DNA of 5,410 nucleotides from Candidatus Thorarchaeota archaeon (GTDB lineage Archaea > Asgardarchaeota > Thorarchaeia > Thorarchaeales > Thorarchaeaceae). Numbering within the stretch: position 1 is the first letter of the stretch; each line of letters begins with the position of its first letter. Location: NCBI GenBank assembly GCA_016839345.1, contig JAEOUL010000189.1, forward strand, positions 1 through 5,410, given 5' to 3'. This document shows positions 1 to 4,706 of the stretch, piece by piece. The notes below the pieces were generated by a model. That model made no database searches. It had not been told where the DNA came from and saw only the letters and a program-made list of their open reading frames with translations. Both the position numbers and the translations under genes were made by a program.

Positions 1-273
1 AGTCCTGCTCTTCCAAAATGCCTTTGCTTCTTCCTCTAATTTATCTAATCTATCATAGTAATCAGGAAATTCATTTAGATGAGCTAGAGCAATCTTACCG
101 GTTGTCAATGGATCGTCGTCTGTAACATTTGTTTCTTTATCCCTTCTACCATGTTCAAGTTCAACATCCATGCCCATTCTGAATTGTTCTATATCAAACC
201 TGTCCCACTTAATCCCAAGCTTTTCTCCTATTTCCTTTGCCTCATCAAATGTGAACGACTTTCTTCCAGACAT
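1..273 (-). CDS. DUF5661-like small protein, 3'-truncated by window edge
   Basis: An uninterrupted reading frame of 91 codons runs from an ATG at 273 to the left window edge without a stop, so the C-terminus is missing. The protein starts MSGRKSFTFDEAKEIGEKLG and continues with a charged helical section (WDRFDIEQFRMGMDVELEHG, residues 23-42). After an acidic linker comes IALAHLNEFPDYYDRLDKLEEEAK (61-84). The FTFDEAKEIGEKLG start, the FDIEQFRMGMDVELEHG block and the ALAHLNEFPDYYDRL block resemble what I recall of DUF5661, a small family of unknown function found in bacteria, archaea and phages. No function can be assigned. It has no signal peptide or membrane segment and is likely cytosolic. 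A TATA-like element 24 bp upstream of the ATG suggests a nearly leaderless transcript, which supports this start. The family assignment is from memory of the motif; the coding call itself is strong. Confidence 0.8.
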   Translation of the reverse strand, partial: MSGRKSFTFDEAKEIGEKLGIKWDRFDIEQFRMGMDVELEHGRRDKETNVTDDDPLTTGKIALAHLNEFPDYYDRLDKLEEEAKAFWKSRT

Positions 274-296
274 AGCAGTGTTCTAACCAAACTGGG

Positions 297-310
297 ATAT
301 ATTTACTTTG
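297..310 (-). promoter_or_regulatory. Archaeal TATA box with BRE-like flank for the DUF5661-like gene
   Basis: Read on the minus strand the site is CAAAG followed by TAAATATAT, a good match to an archaeal BRE plus TATA box. It ends 24 bases before the ATG at 273, so transcription would begin at or next to the start codon, giving a leaderless mRNA. There is no Shine-Dalgarno sequence in the gap, which agrees. Confidence 0.6.
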
Positions 311-337
311 AAATCGATTCAGGACAAAGTAACAAAA

Positions 338-360
338 AGTGGAGCCCTGGGCGGGTTTTG
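338..360 (-). repeat. Degenerate tRNA 3'-end repeat, distal copy
   Basis: This 23-bp stretch matches the 3' end of the tRNA-Thr gene (1643-1665) at 19 of 23 positions. It matches the middle copy (1153-1175) at 20 of 23, in the same orientation. It keeps the CCA end, the discriminator T and the CCCGC strand of the T stem. The acceptor strand differs (CCAGGGC instead of CTGGGGC) and the T loop is lost. No 5' tRNA half is visible upstream on the minus strand, so it is not a functional tRNA gene. It is most simply an old attachment-site copy or a decayed tRNA remnant. A T5 run follows the CCA on the minus strand and could be a leftover terminator. Confidence 0.6.
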
Positions 361-394
361 CTTAACTCGAGGTAGTGACCTGATACTGCAAGAC

Positions 395-403
395 TAATAT
401 TAT
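395..403 (+). promoter_or_regulatory. Weak TATA-like element upstream of the 237-aa membrane protein gene
   Basis: TAATATTAT lies about 38 bp (centre to start) upstream of the TTG start at 437. Its position would place transcription start near 425 and give a short leader. It is the only A/T-only block in this gap, but its match to the archaeal TATA consensus is modest and the flanking BRE is not clear. Confidence 0.28.
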
Positions 404-436
404 TGAACCAAATGCTTCTGATGTGGTAGAAACGAT

Positions 437-1150
437 TTGCAGTCCGCACTCGTGTCCATTGGATTTCTAGCCATCACTCTGATATTTTTAGCAGGAGCTG
501 AGCTGATGGTGAGAGGACTTGTAAAGGACCTTCAAGCAAGAGAGGAGCTGTTCATACAGAGCTTCCGGAGGTCTGTTTCATCTAGTATTTTCAAACGAAG
601 CAAATCACTATGGAAAGCACTATACAACTTTCTTTGGATGTTCTCTGGATTATTCGTTATACTTGCATTTGCTGGTGTTTTGGATACTTCTGTCTACATC
701 ATACCAATGATGGTTCTATACGTAATCGGAGATATTCGACTGGACAAGGCGTGGAATTACATTCAACAGACGCACTCGCGAGTGACAAGTGTTGAGAAGT
801 GGAAACACTACGAGGTTTTTCGGAATCTGGTAGAAACAGATAACCTTGCATTCCTGGAAATCATTAGCGACACAGAAAAGATAGCCAAGCTTGCAAATGT
901 TGCGAAATATTTGAAACGGGGTGTCACATTTGACTCGAAGCATCTCAAGCCCTTGGTTCTGAAGGAAGACCTAGGACCTAGACTCCGAAAGAATCTCATC
1001 TTTCTTATGAGCGAAGAGAGCTCTACACAGCGCAGTCGGGAGGAAATCTATGTTATCCTCTTCACACTGGCTGAGGAGGAGGATGTTCTAGGAGAGATTG
1101 CAGATGAGCTCCTCTCAAGCCCAGATGACCTGCAATCAATATTCAAGTAG
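437..1150 (+). CDS. Unrecognised membrane protein with C-terminal helical domain
   Basis: The product is 237 residues. I do not recognise the family. A hydrophobic segment spans residues 7-25. A basic, amphipathic stretch (26-60) follows, then two further membrane segments at about 62-82 and 86-100. The rest (101-237) is soluble, charged and predicted helical, rich in Glu, Lys and Leu, and ends in an acidic tail. Whether this C-terminal domain faces the cytoplasm cannot be settled from the sequence. A TTG start is used: the upstream frame closes with TGA at 419-421 and no ATG precedes residue 24. There is no strong ribosome binding site. The gene lies exactly between two tRNA-derived repeats (338-360 and 1153-1180), its stop codon ending two bases before the second. 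This suggests it may have arrived as cargo of an integrated element. Confidence 0.72.
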   Translation: MQSALVSIGFLAITLIFLAGAELMVRGLVKDLQAREELFIQSFRRSVSSSIFKRSKSLWKALYNFLWMFSGLFVILAFAGVLDTSVYIIPMMVLYVIGDIRLDKAWNYIQQTHSRVTSVEKWKHYEVFRNLVETDNLAFLEIISDTEKIAKLANVAKYLKRGVTFDSKHLKPLVLKEDLGPRLRKNLIFLMSEESSTQRSREEIYVILFTLAEEEDVLGEIADELLSSPDDLQSIFK

Positions 1151-1152
1151 AG

Positions 1153-1180
1153 AGTGGAGCCCCAGGCGGGATTTGAATTC
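1153..1180 (-). repeat. tRNA-Thr 3'-end repeat, middle copy
   Basis: This 28-bp block is identical to 1643-1670 of the tRNA-Thr gene except for one base (1174). On the minus strand it contains the last three bases of the T-arm intron, then the T loop and 3' T stem, the acceptor 3' strand, the discriminator T, CCA and two trailing bases. No matching 5' part of a tRNA follows. It fills nearly all of the 34-bp gap between two convergent stop codons (1150 and 1185). The size, orientation and boundary at the tRNA 3' end are typical of an attachment-site duplication left by an integrase. A decayed tandem tRNA is the alternative. Confidence 0.78.
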
Positions 1181-1184
1181 TAGA

Positions 1185-1553
1185 TCAATTATAGTCCCTC
1201 TCAGAGGGGTTGTTTACATGACTGGTTCTGGTATAGTCTAATCTAGTTGCATAGAGAAGCGCAGATATGGGGGCTAGAAAGGACACTGCAAATATGATAA
1301 AAGGCACACCTATAACAACACCAACACCAGCGATTACTTTTACAGCCATTGATTTCTGTAGCCATACAGCTAGACTTGAACAAAAAGTGAGAGACCCAAA
1401 CACCATCATGAGTGTTCCAATTATAGTGTGAAGTGAGCCTGGAAATGAAATGAATTGATAGATGAAATAACCACCTGAGATGTGGATTGCTCCTACAAGA
1501 ACCATATAGATTGTAATATTTCGAATTTCTAACGAGCTATCAACATCATCCAT
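1185..1553 (-). CDS. Unrecognised small multi-pass membrane protein
   Basis: The product is 122 residues, mostly hydrophobic, with no family I can name. After a short acidic N-terminus (MDDVDSSLE) there are membrane segments at about residues 13-35 and 40-65. A long hydrophobic stretch at 69-102 could be one or two passes, giving three or four in total. It ends in a hydrophilic tail (RLDYTRTSHVNNPSERDYN). The ATG at 1553 is preceded by GAGGAC six bases upstream, a plausible ribosome binding site. An A/T-rich block at 1604-1612 (AAAAATTAT on the minus strand) is a possible TATA box. The gene is convergent with the 237-aa gene and lies between two tRNA-derived repeats. A 5-bp hairpin (CCCTC/GAGGG, 1196-1208) falls within its last codons. 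Confidence 0.65.
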   Translation of the reverse strand: MDDVDSSLEIRNITIYMVLVGAIHISGGYFIYQFISFPGSLHTIIGTLMMVFGSLTFCSSLAVWLQKSMAVKVIAGVGVVIGVPFIIFAVSFLAPISALLYATRLDYTRTSHVNNPSERDYN

Positions 1554-1642
1554 AGATGAGTCCTCAAGTTTTTGTTTTCATTCTCTCATATCTGCGGAAC
1601 CTCATAATTTTTTCAGTGGTGAAGATTGATTGTTATAGAAGA

Positions 1643-1670
1643 AGTGGAGCCCCAGGCGGGATTCGAATTC
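1643..1670 (-). repeat. tRNA 3'-end repeat, parental copy inside tRNA-Thr
   Basis: This is the intact member of the three-copy direct repeat. It covers two bases past CCA, all of exon 3 of the tRNA, and the last three bases of the second intron. The copies at 1153-1180 and 338-360 lie on the 3' side of the tRNA in the same orientation, spaced about 490 and 815 bp apart. Confidence 0.75.
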
Positions 1671-1699
1671 GCGCTCCATGGCGCAGACGTCCAAGGAGT
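1668..1699 (-). other. tRNA intron 2 (32 nt, at 53/54, T arm)
   Basis: This segment separates the 5' T-stem strand GCGGG from the T loop TTCGAAT. Removing it restores a perfect 5-bp T stem. The hairpin is CTCC with GGAG, a U-U mismatch, TGG with CCA, and a 9-nt loop. Flanking it, exon bases CGCG (48-51) pair perfectly with intron CGCG to form a 4-bp central helix. That helix lies between 3-nt bulges GG|A and AA|U, with cleavage after the second base of each as in a standard bulge-helix-bulge. The outer helix is weak. Introns in the T arm are known mainly from Thermoproteales. Confidence 0.8.
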
Positions 1700-1713
1700 C
1701 CCGCGGCCTCCTC

Positions 1714-1743
1714 TAAGTCGAGAAGAACGCATGGTTCATCTCT
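1714..1743 (-). other. tRNA intron 1 (30 nt, after position 39, anticodon stem)
   Basis: The boundaries are set by restoring the anticodon stem (CCTCC with GGAGG) and a 5-nt variable loop. A splice at the usual 37/38 site would leave only two variable-loop bases. The intron folds into a hairpin: GAGA with TCTC, a U-U mismatch, GAA with TTC, and a 7-nt loop. The 3' splice point lies in a bulge UA|G and the 5' one in AG|A. The central helix (G34-G35-U36 with A-C-U of the intron) has three pairs, one of them G-U, so this is a relaxed bulge-helix-bulge. It is too short to encode a homing endonuclease. Confidence 0.75.
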
Positions 1744-1791
1744 CTTACCAAGGAGGCGATCTAACCAGTCTGAGCTACTGAGGCTTCCGTA

Positions 1792-1810
1792 TGACATCCA
1801 AAAGATGTCA
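1792..1810 (-). repeat. Perfect inverted repeat next to the tRNA 5' end
   Basis: TGACATC and GATGTCA are exact inverted repeats separated by five bases, ending seven bases before the first base of the tRNA. In the tRNA transcript it would form a 7-bp hairpin in the 5' leader. If transcription starts inside or after it, it could instead be a protein binding site. The sequence does not decide between these. Confidence 0.45.
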
Positions 1811-1863
1811 CTTCACGTTCCGCATGATAATTGGTGATAAAGATTTCTACAAGGTTCTTCACA

Positions 1864-1903
1864 CCTAGAAAACGAAGAAGTGATAATCACAAAAGTATCT
1901 AGG
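1864..1903. promoter_or_regulatory. Nested palindromes, possible operator
   Basis: CCTAGA (1864-1869) and TCTAGG (1898-1903) form an outer inverted repeat. Inside it lies GTGATAATCAC (1880-1890), an 11-bp palindrome whose centre falls within two bases of the outer centre. The site is 34 to 44 bp (inner palindrome) upstream of the TTG start at 1924, where an archaeal promoter or operator would lie. No clear TATA box accompanies it. It could be chance in AT-rich spacer DNA. Confidence 0.3.
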
Positions 1904-1909
1904 AATCAC

Positions 1910-1914
1910 GGAGG
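1910..1914 (+). promoter_or_regulatory. Shine-Dalgarno site that supports a TTG start
   Basis: GGAGG ends nine bases before the TTG at 1924. This is what selects the TTG as the start of the 283-aa membrane protein gene, since no ATG is nearby in that frame. Confidence 0.6.
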
Positions 1915-1923
1915 CTGGAGCAT

Positions 1924-2775
1924 TTGAACACCGTAGATAGTCAAGATTCTCAGAAAGCTCTTGCTATACGAGCGTATGGCATATCGGGAAGTGTACTCAA
2001 GAAGGAAATTGAAACTGTCACAGGAGTCAATCCGGGTAAGAATGCTGTATATACTGAGGAAACTGGACGTGTGGCAGTGGCTTCGGAGGTGTTGGGCACT
2101 GGAGGTTGTGGTGGGGGCGGTGATTGTTACGGATGTGATGGAGGAGGGGGTGGTGGAGAGGGTGCTATTATTTGTCTGATAATATTAATAGCAATAATGG
2201 CGGCACTCACCATAGTCTGGGCAGTAGTTATGCTTGCTTTCTCAATCATGACATTAGGCGGATTCTTCAGGAAACGATATCGAACACTTTTCGTCATTGA
2301 GAAAGAAAACAGAGAATTCATTGGAAAACTTGCAGTGATTACAGTTCAGAAAAGAGGTGTTTTGGAATATCCATTTGGACATCGAGAATATGACAGCTGG
2401 ATGGTTAGAGCATTTAGGATGTTTAATAGGCTAAAATATATCCGCCAGGCTAGTCTCTTCTTTGGTTTTTGGTGGGGATTCTTTGAAGTCGCATTCAAAC
2501 TTAATCAGATACTTCTTGACCCATCAGATTACAATCTATGGCCACTACGTTATGTGATGGTTGCTATCTTTCTCCCTCTTCTACTCTACAGTCCAATCTT
2601 GGAAATTCAATTCAGAGGTGTCTTTAATTCAGGAGATGAGATGGTCATGCGACTGATCAACCATGAACCAACTTACTCTCCGAATCAACCTATGATGTTT
2701 TCAACAACACCAATAGAAGTTGGAAAAATCACAAATGCTGAAACTAAGAAATATGATTATGAGAACAAATCATGA
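1924..2775 (+). CDS. Unrecognised membrane protein with Gly/Cys-rich linker
   Basis: The product is 283 residues; I do not recognise the family. Residues 1-56 are soluble and probably a small folded or helical domain. Residues 58-80 form a glycine-rich linker with C62, C68 and C71 and a D-C-Y-G-C-D core. A long hydrophobic stretch follows (81-112, one or two passes), then a basic FRKRYR stop-transfer motif and a soluble segment (115-170). Further hydrophobic stretches lie at about 177-192 and 208-226, with a hydrophilic C-terminus to 283. The three cysteines could bind a metal or form disulfides, but nothing shows which. The start is TTG, backed by GGAGG at 1910-1914. The last 19 bp overlap the end of the convergent ftr gene. 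It is transcribed away from the tRNA and shows no functional link to the C1 genes beyond adjacency. Confidence 0.75.
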   Translation: MNTVDSQDSQKALAIRAYGISGSVLKKEIETVTGVNPGKNAVYTEETGRVAVASEVLGTGGCGGGGDCYGCDGGGGGGEGAIICLIILIAIMAALTIVWAVVMLAFSIMTLGGFFRKRYRTLFVIEKENREFIGKLAVITVQKRGVLEYPFGHREYDSWMVRAFRMFNRLKYIRQASLFFGFWWGFFEVAFKLNQILLDPSDYNLWPLRYVMVAIFLPLLLYSPILEIQFRGVFNSGDEMVMRLINHEPTYSPNQPMMFSTTPIEVGKITNAETKKYDYENKS

Positions 2776-3653
2776 AGTTTGATTTGATACTCTCCAAGTT
2801 TCCCTCCGTAGTTACCCGCGCTCATTTTTGTGATGCCGGGATGCTTACAGACGGTTTCAATAGCTACCTTCATCGCCTCAGCAACAGAGGCTTCAGTCAG
2901 ACCATTGATTACAATCTCTTGTACAAACTCACTTCCTTCAGGTACAAATGAATTGGGAACAAGAGCTCTCAGGGTTGGACAGAACTTCTCATTCGTGGAC
3001 GCAAACAGAACCTTGTATTTCGATGACGGTTTTGAACCAGATCCAACTAAACCACCCGGGAAAGGAGTGTAGGCACCTTCTACTTTCTCGATTGCCTTAA
3101 CCGCAGCCATGCCGCTGTTCATCCCGCTCTCTACATCCTCACAGCAATAGATTATGTTGCCACCAGCAACTCCTTTCACTCGACCAAACATATTCTGCAT
3201 AACACAGGTCCCACTCATTCTTGGAATAAACCATAATACTCGCCCATCAATAGGACCCTTTTTGGTCTGAAACCCGTCACCGAACATAGCAACCTTTTTG
3301 CCAATCTCGTAGAGATCCTTTGCCTTTGGAGTGTCATCAAAAGCAGATGCTGTTGGACTGGTCAAAACACACTGTCCAAGTCGTGCCAAGAGCTGTGGCT
3401 CTAGTTTCTTCTTTGATCCAACTGCAAAAACTACACGCACCCCAGGACGCCCATCTGGGGTTTCATCAGGAGACATGATGTACTCAATCCCAGCCTCTGC
3501 TGGAGCCATAATCACTGAGGTTCCAAAGCCAGTGGCTTCAAGAGCTGTGATTCGTGCCCACTCTTCACTGTAAGCTGTGATTATTGTTCTATTCATGTGC
3601 ATACTGAAAGCTTCTGCAAAAGTGTCTTCGATTGGAACTCCATTTATCTCCAT
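2757..3653 (-). CDS. ftr: Formylmethanofuran:tetrahydromethanopterin formyltransferase
   Basis: Ftr moves the formyl group between formylmethanofuran and N5 of tetrahydromethanopterin in the cytosol, the second step of archaeal CO2 reduction. The 298-residue product starting at the ATG at 3653 (MEINGVPIEDTFAEAF) has the usual family start and length. Family blocks in order are EATGFGTSVI (39-48), AEAGIE (52-57), DETPDGRPGV (63-72), GDGFQTKKGPIDGRVLWFIP (125-144), FGRVKGVAGGN (156-166) and AGNYGGKLGEYQIKLH (279-294). Both lobes of the ferredoxin-like fold are present and no gap or frameshift is seen. The frame is open further upstream to a GTG at 3779, adding 42 residues (MDKLRPASFAPP...) that do not resemble the family. 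That GTG has no ribosome binding site, so I prefer 3653. The gene is divergent from fwdC-mch and convergent with the 283-aa gene, overlapping it by 19 bp. Confidence 0.95.
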   Translation of the reverse strand: MEINGVPIEDTFAEAFSMHMNRTIITAYSEEWARITALEATGFGTSVIMAPAEAGIEYIMSPDETPDGRPGVRVVFAVGSKKKLEPQLLARLGQCVLTSPTASAFDDTPKAKDLYEIGKKVAMFGDGFQTKKGPIDGRVLWFIPRMSGTCVMQNMFGRVKGVAGGNIIYCCEDVESGMNSGMAAVKAIEKVEGAYTPFPGGLVGSGSKPSSKYKVLFASTNEKFCPTLRALVPNSFVPEGSEFVQEIVINGLTEASVAEAMKVAIETVCKHPGITKMSAGNYGGKLGEYQIKLHDLFS

Positions 3654-3836
3654 GAGAACGCACCCACGTGTGAATTTCCGAAGCTCTACCGCCCTTTTCT
3701 TTTTTCCTACAGGCGTTTGAGAACTGCAAAAAGATTTCGTTCTTGGAGGAGCAAAAGACGCAGGTCTAAGCTTGTCCACTTAACAACGAACGATTTATGA
3801 CGGGGATTATGTCCAAAAAACAAGGAGGATGGACTC
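3654..3836. other. Divergent intergenic region between ftr and fwdC
   Basis: These 183 bp must hold the promoters of both ftr and fwdC-mch. I see no strong TATA box for either. The best candidate for fwdC is TTTATGA at 3794-3800, about 37-43 bp before its ATG. For ftr the A-rich run around 3694-3706 (minus strand) is the only purine/A-rich candidate. The minus-strand frame stays open through most of the region but does not look like coding sequence. Confidence 0.4.
3824..3829 (+). promoter_or_regulatory. Shine-Dalgarno site of fwdC
   Basis: GGAGGA lies seven bases before the ATG at 3837 and fixes that start over the in-frame ATG four codons later. An ATG directly at 3829 opens a three-codon frame that ends in a TGA overlapping the fwdC start, so it is not the start of fwdC. 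Confidence 0.75.
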
Positions 3837-4691
3837 ATGACAGTGACAATGTCACTAAGAGAAATACCCGAATTACCTCTGGAAGCAGATTCTATTACTC
3901 CTAATCATTTTGCTGGAAAGTCTGTCAAAGAGATTGGAGAATTGCCTCTTCAACAAGGCAATCAAACCATTCAACTCAAGGATTTCTTCGATATCAGTGG
4001 GGAGAGTGGTCCGACACCAGAAGAAACTGAGATTACTGTCAAAGGCAATCTCAAGAAGGTGAAGATGATAGGGAAAGAGATGAATGGAGGTAGAATTACT
4101 GTCGAAGGAGATACAGGAATGTATCTCGGAGCAGAGATGATTGCTGGCCGTATTCATGTGAAAGGTTCAGTTGGAGACTGGGCAGCAGCTGAGATGGAAG
4201 GAGGCAACATCCAGATTGAGGGTGATGCTGGTGACTACCTTTGTTCGGGCTATCGTGGCAGTACAGATGGTATGAAAGGCGGGCGTGTCTATGTAGCTGG
4301 TAACGTAGGGCGTGAGATGGCCTCGCATATGCGCAAAGGATTCATTGCTGTCAAAGGAAATGTTGGTCCACAATCAGCAATTCGAATGATGGGTGGAACT
4401 GTGATTGTTGTAGGAGATATGGCAGAACGAGTGGGTGTTCAAGCTACAAAGGGAATGATATTCTGTCTTGGTAAATTGGAATCACTGTTTCCAACCTACA
4501 AGTTCAGTGGTAGTTCTGAGCGAGAATTCGTCAATTACTACCTAAGATACCTGAAAGATCGCAGACCAGATTTTCTATCTGAAGATGTTGATATTTCAGA
4601 GAAGTGGGTCAAGTATATGGGAGACTTTGCAGAGGCTAGTCCGGGAGAGGAAATCTACTTTCGGGCTTCGAAGAACCAGCATTTAATGTGA
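3837..4691 (+). CDS. fwdC: Formylmethanofuran dehydrogenase subunit C
   Basis: FwdC/FmdC is the beta-helical subunit of the formylmethanofuran dehydrogenase complex, which reduces CO2 to formylmethanofuran in the cytosol. It holds the hydrolase subunit A and the tungsten or molybdenum subunit B together. The 284-residue product has near the usual length. Its core (about 62-212) shows the family's repeats of roughly 19 residues, each with a G-G-x-I-x-V-x-G-x-x-G type turn: NGGRITVEGDTG (83-94), AGRIHVKGSVG (103-113), GGNIQIEGDAG (122-132), GGRVYVAGNVG (148-158), KGFIAVKGNVG (167-177) and GGTVIVVGDM (186-195). This GXGXG helix is shared with the C-terminal domain of glutamate synthase. The helical C-terminus (225-284) is normal. 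Glutamate synthase-like proteins are the only alternative; the length and the mch neighbour favour FwdC. Tungsten versus molybdenum type (fwdC or fmdC) cannot be told. Confidence 0.92.
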   Translation: MTVTMSLREIPELPLEADSITPNHFAGKSVKEIGELPLQQGNQTIQLKDFFDISGESGPTPEETEITVKGNLKKVKMIGKEMNGGRITVEGDTGMYLGAEMIAGRIHVKGSVGDWAAAEMEGGNIQIEGDAGDYLCSGYRGSTDGMKGGRVYVAGNVGREMASHMRKGFIAVKGNVGPQSAIRMMGGTVIVVGDMAERVGVQATKGMIFCLGKLESLFPTYKFSGSSEREFVNYYLRYLKDRRPDFLSEDVDISEKWVKYMGDFAEASPGEEIYFRASKNQHLM

Positions 4692-4695
4692 GGTG
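4690..4695 (+). promoter_or_regulatory. Shine-Dalgarno site of mch overlapping the fwdC stop
   Basis: GAGGTG starts in the fwdC stop codon and lies 11 bases before the mch ATG at 4707. A second purine run, GAGAGAGGA (4697-4705), touches the start codon and is too close to be ideal. The overlap suggests translational coupling of fwdC and mch. Confidence 0.5.
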
Positions 4696-4706
4696 TGAGA
4701 GAGGAC

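Larger units (their letters stand above)
1645..1784 (-). tRNA. tRNA-Thr(GGU) with two introns
   Basis: Removing two segments (1714-1743 and 1668-1699) leaves a 78-nt tRNA including CCA. It has acceptor stem GCCTCAG/CTGGGGC with one U-G wobble (4-69), TA at 8-9, D stem GCTC/GATC and a 10-nt D loop containing GG. The anticodon stem is CCTCC/GGAGG around loop TTGGTAA, so the anticodon is GGU (Thr). The variable loop is AGGCC, and the T arm GCGGG/CCCGC closes the loop TTCGAAT. The discriminator is T and CCA is encoded. Exons are 1744-1784, 1700-1713 and 1645-1667. Without both removals neither the anticodon stem nor the T stem can form. The one defect is a C11-U24 mismatch in the D stem. No clear TATA box is seen at the usual distance; AT-rich blocks at 1825-1832 and 1837-1846 are candidates. 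The gene could be a decaying copy, but the otherwise perfect stems argue for function. Confidence 0.88.

Noticed and set aside
338..360. A split or trans-spliced tRNA 3' half
   Set aside because: Known split tRNAs keep an intact T arm and a leader that pairs with a 5' half. Here the 5' T-stem strand and most of the T loop are missing, and the middle copy at 1153-1180 also lacks the 5' T-stem strand.
151..375. Plus-strand open frame of 74 codons
   Set aside because: It is mostly antisense to the DUF5661-like gene and crosses its promoter and the distal tRNA repeat; the minus-strand frame has clear protein-like composition and a promoter.
1196..1208. CCCTC/GAGGG hairpin as a terminator
   Set aside because: It lies inside the last codons of the 122-aa gene and is not followed by a T run on the minus strand; archaeal termination relies mainly on T-rich stretches.
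1714..1748. Intron 1 at the standard 37/38 position
   Set aside because: Splicing there leaves a variable loop of two bases; placing the junction after position 39 restores both the stem and a 5-nt variable loop, and puts the 3' splice point in a bulge.
1556..1837. Plus-strand open frame of 93 codons
   Set aside because: It runs antisense through the entire tRNA-Thr gene; the Arg/Pro-rich translation is a product of the GC-rich tRNA.
2830..3800. Three plus-strand open frames antisense to ftr (2830-3072, 3331-3573, 3597-3800)
   Set aside because: ftr on the other strand is a clear conserved enzyme across this whole stretch or its upstream region; the antisense translations show no protein-like pattern.
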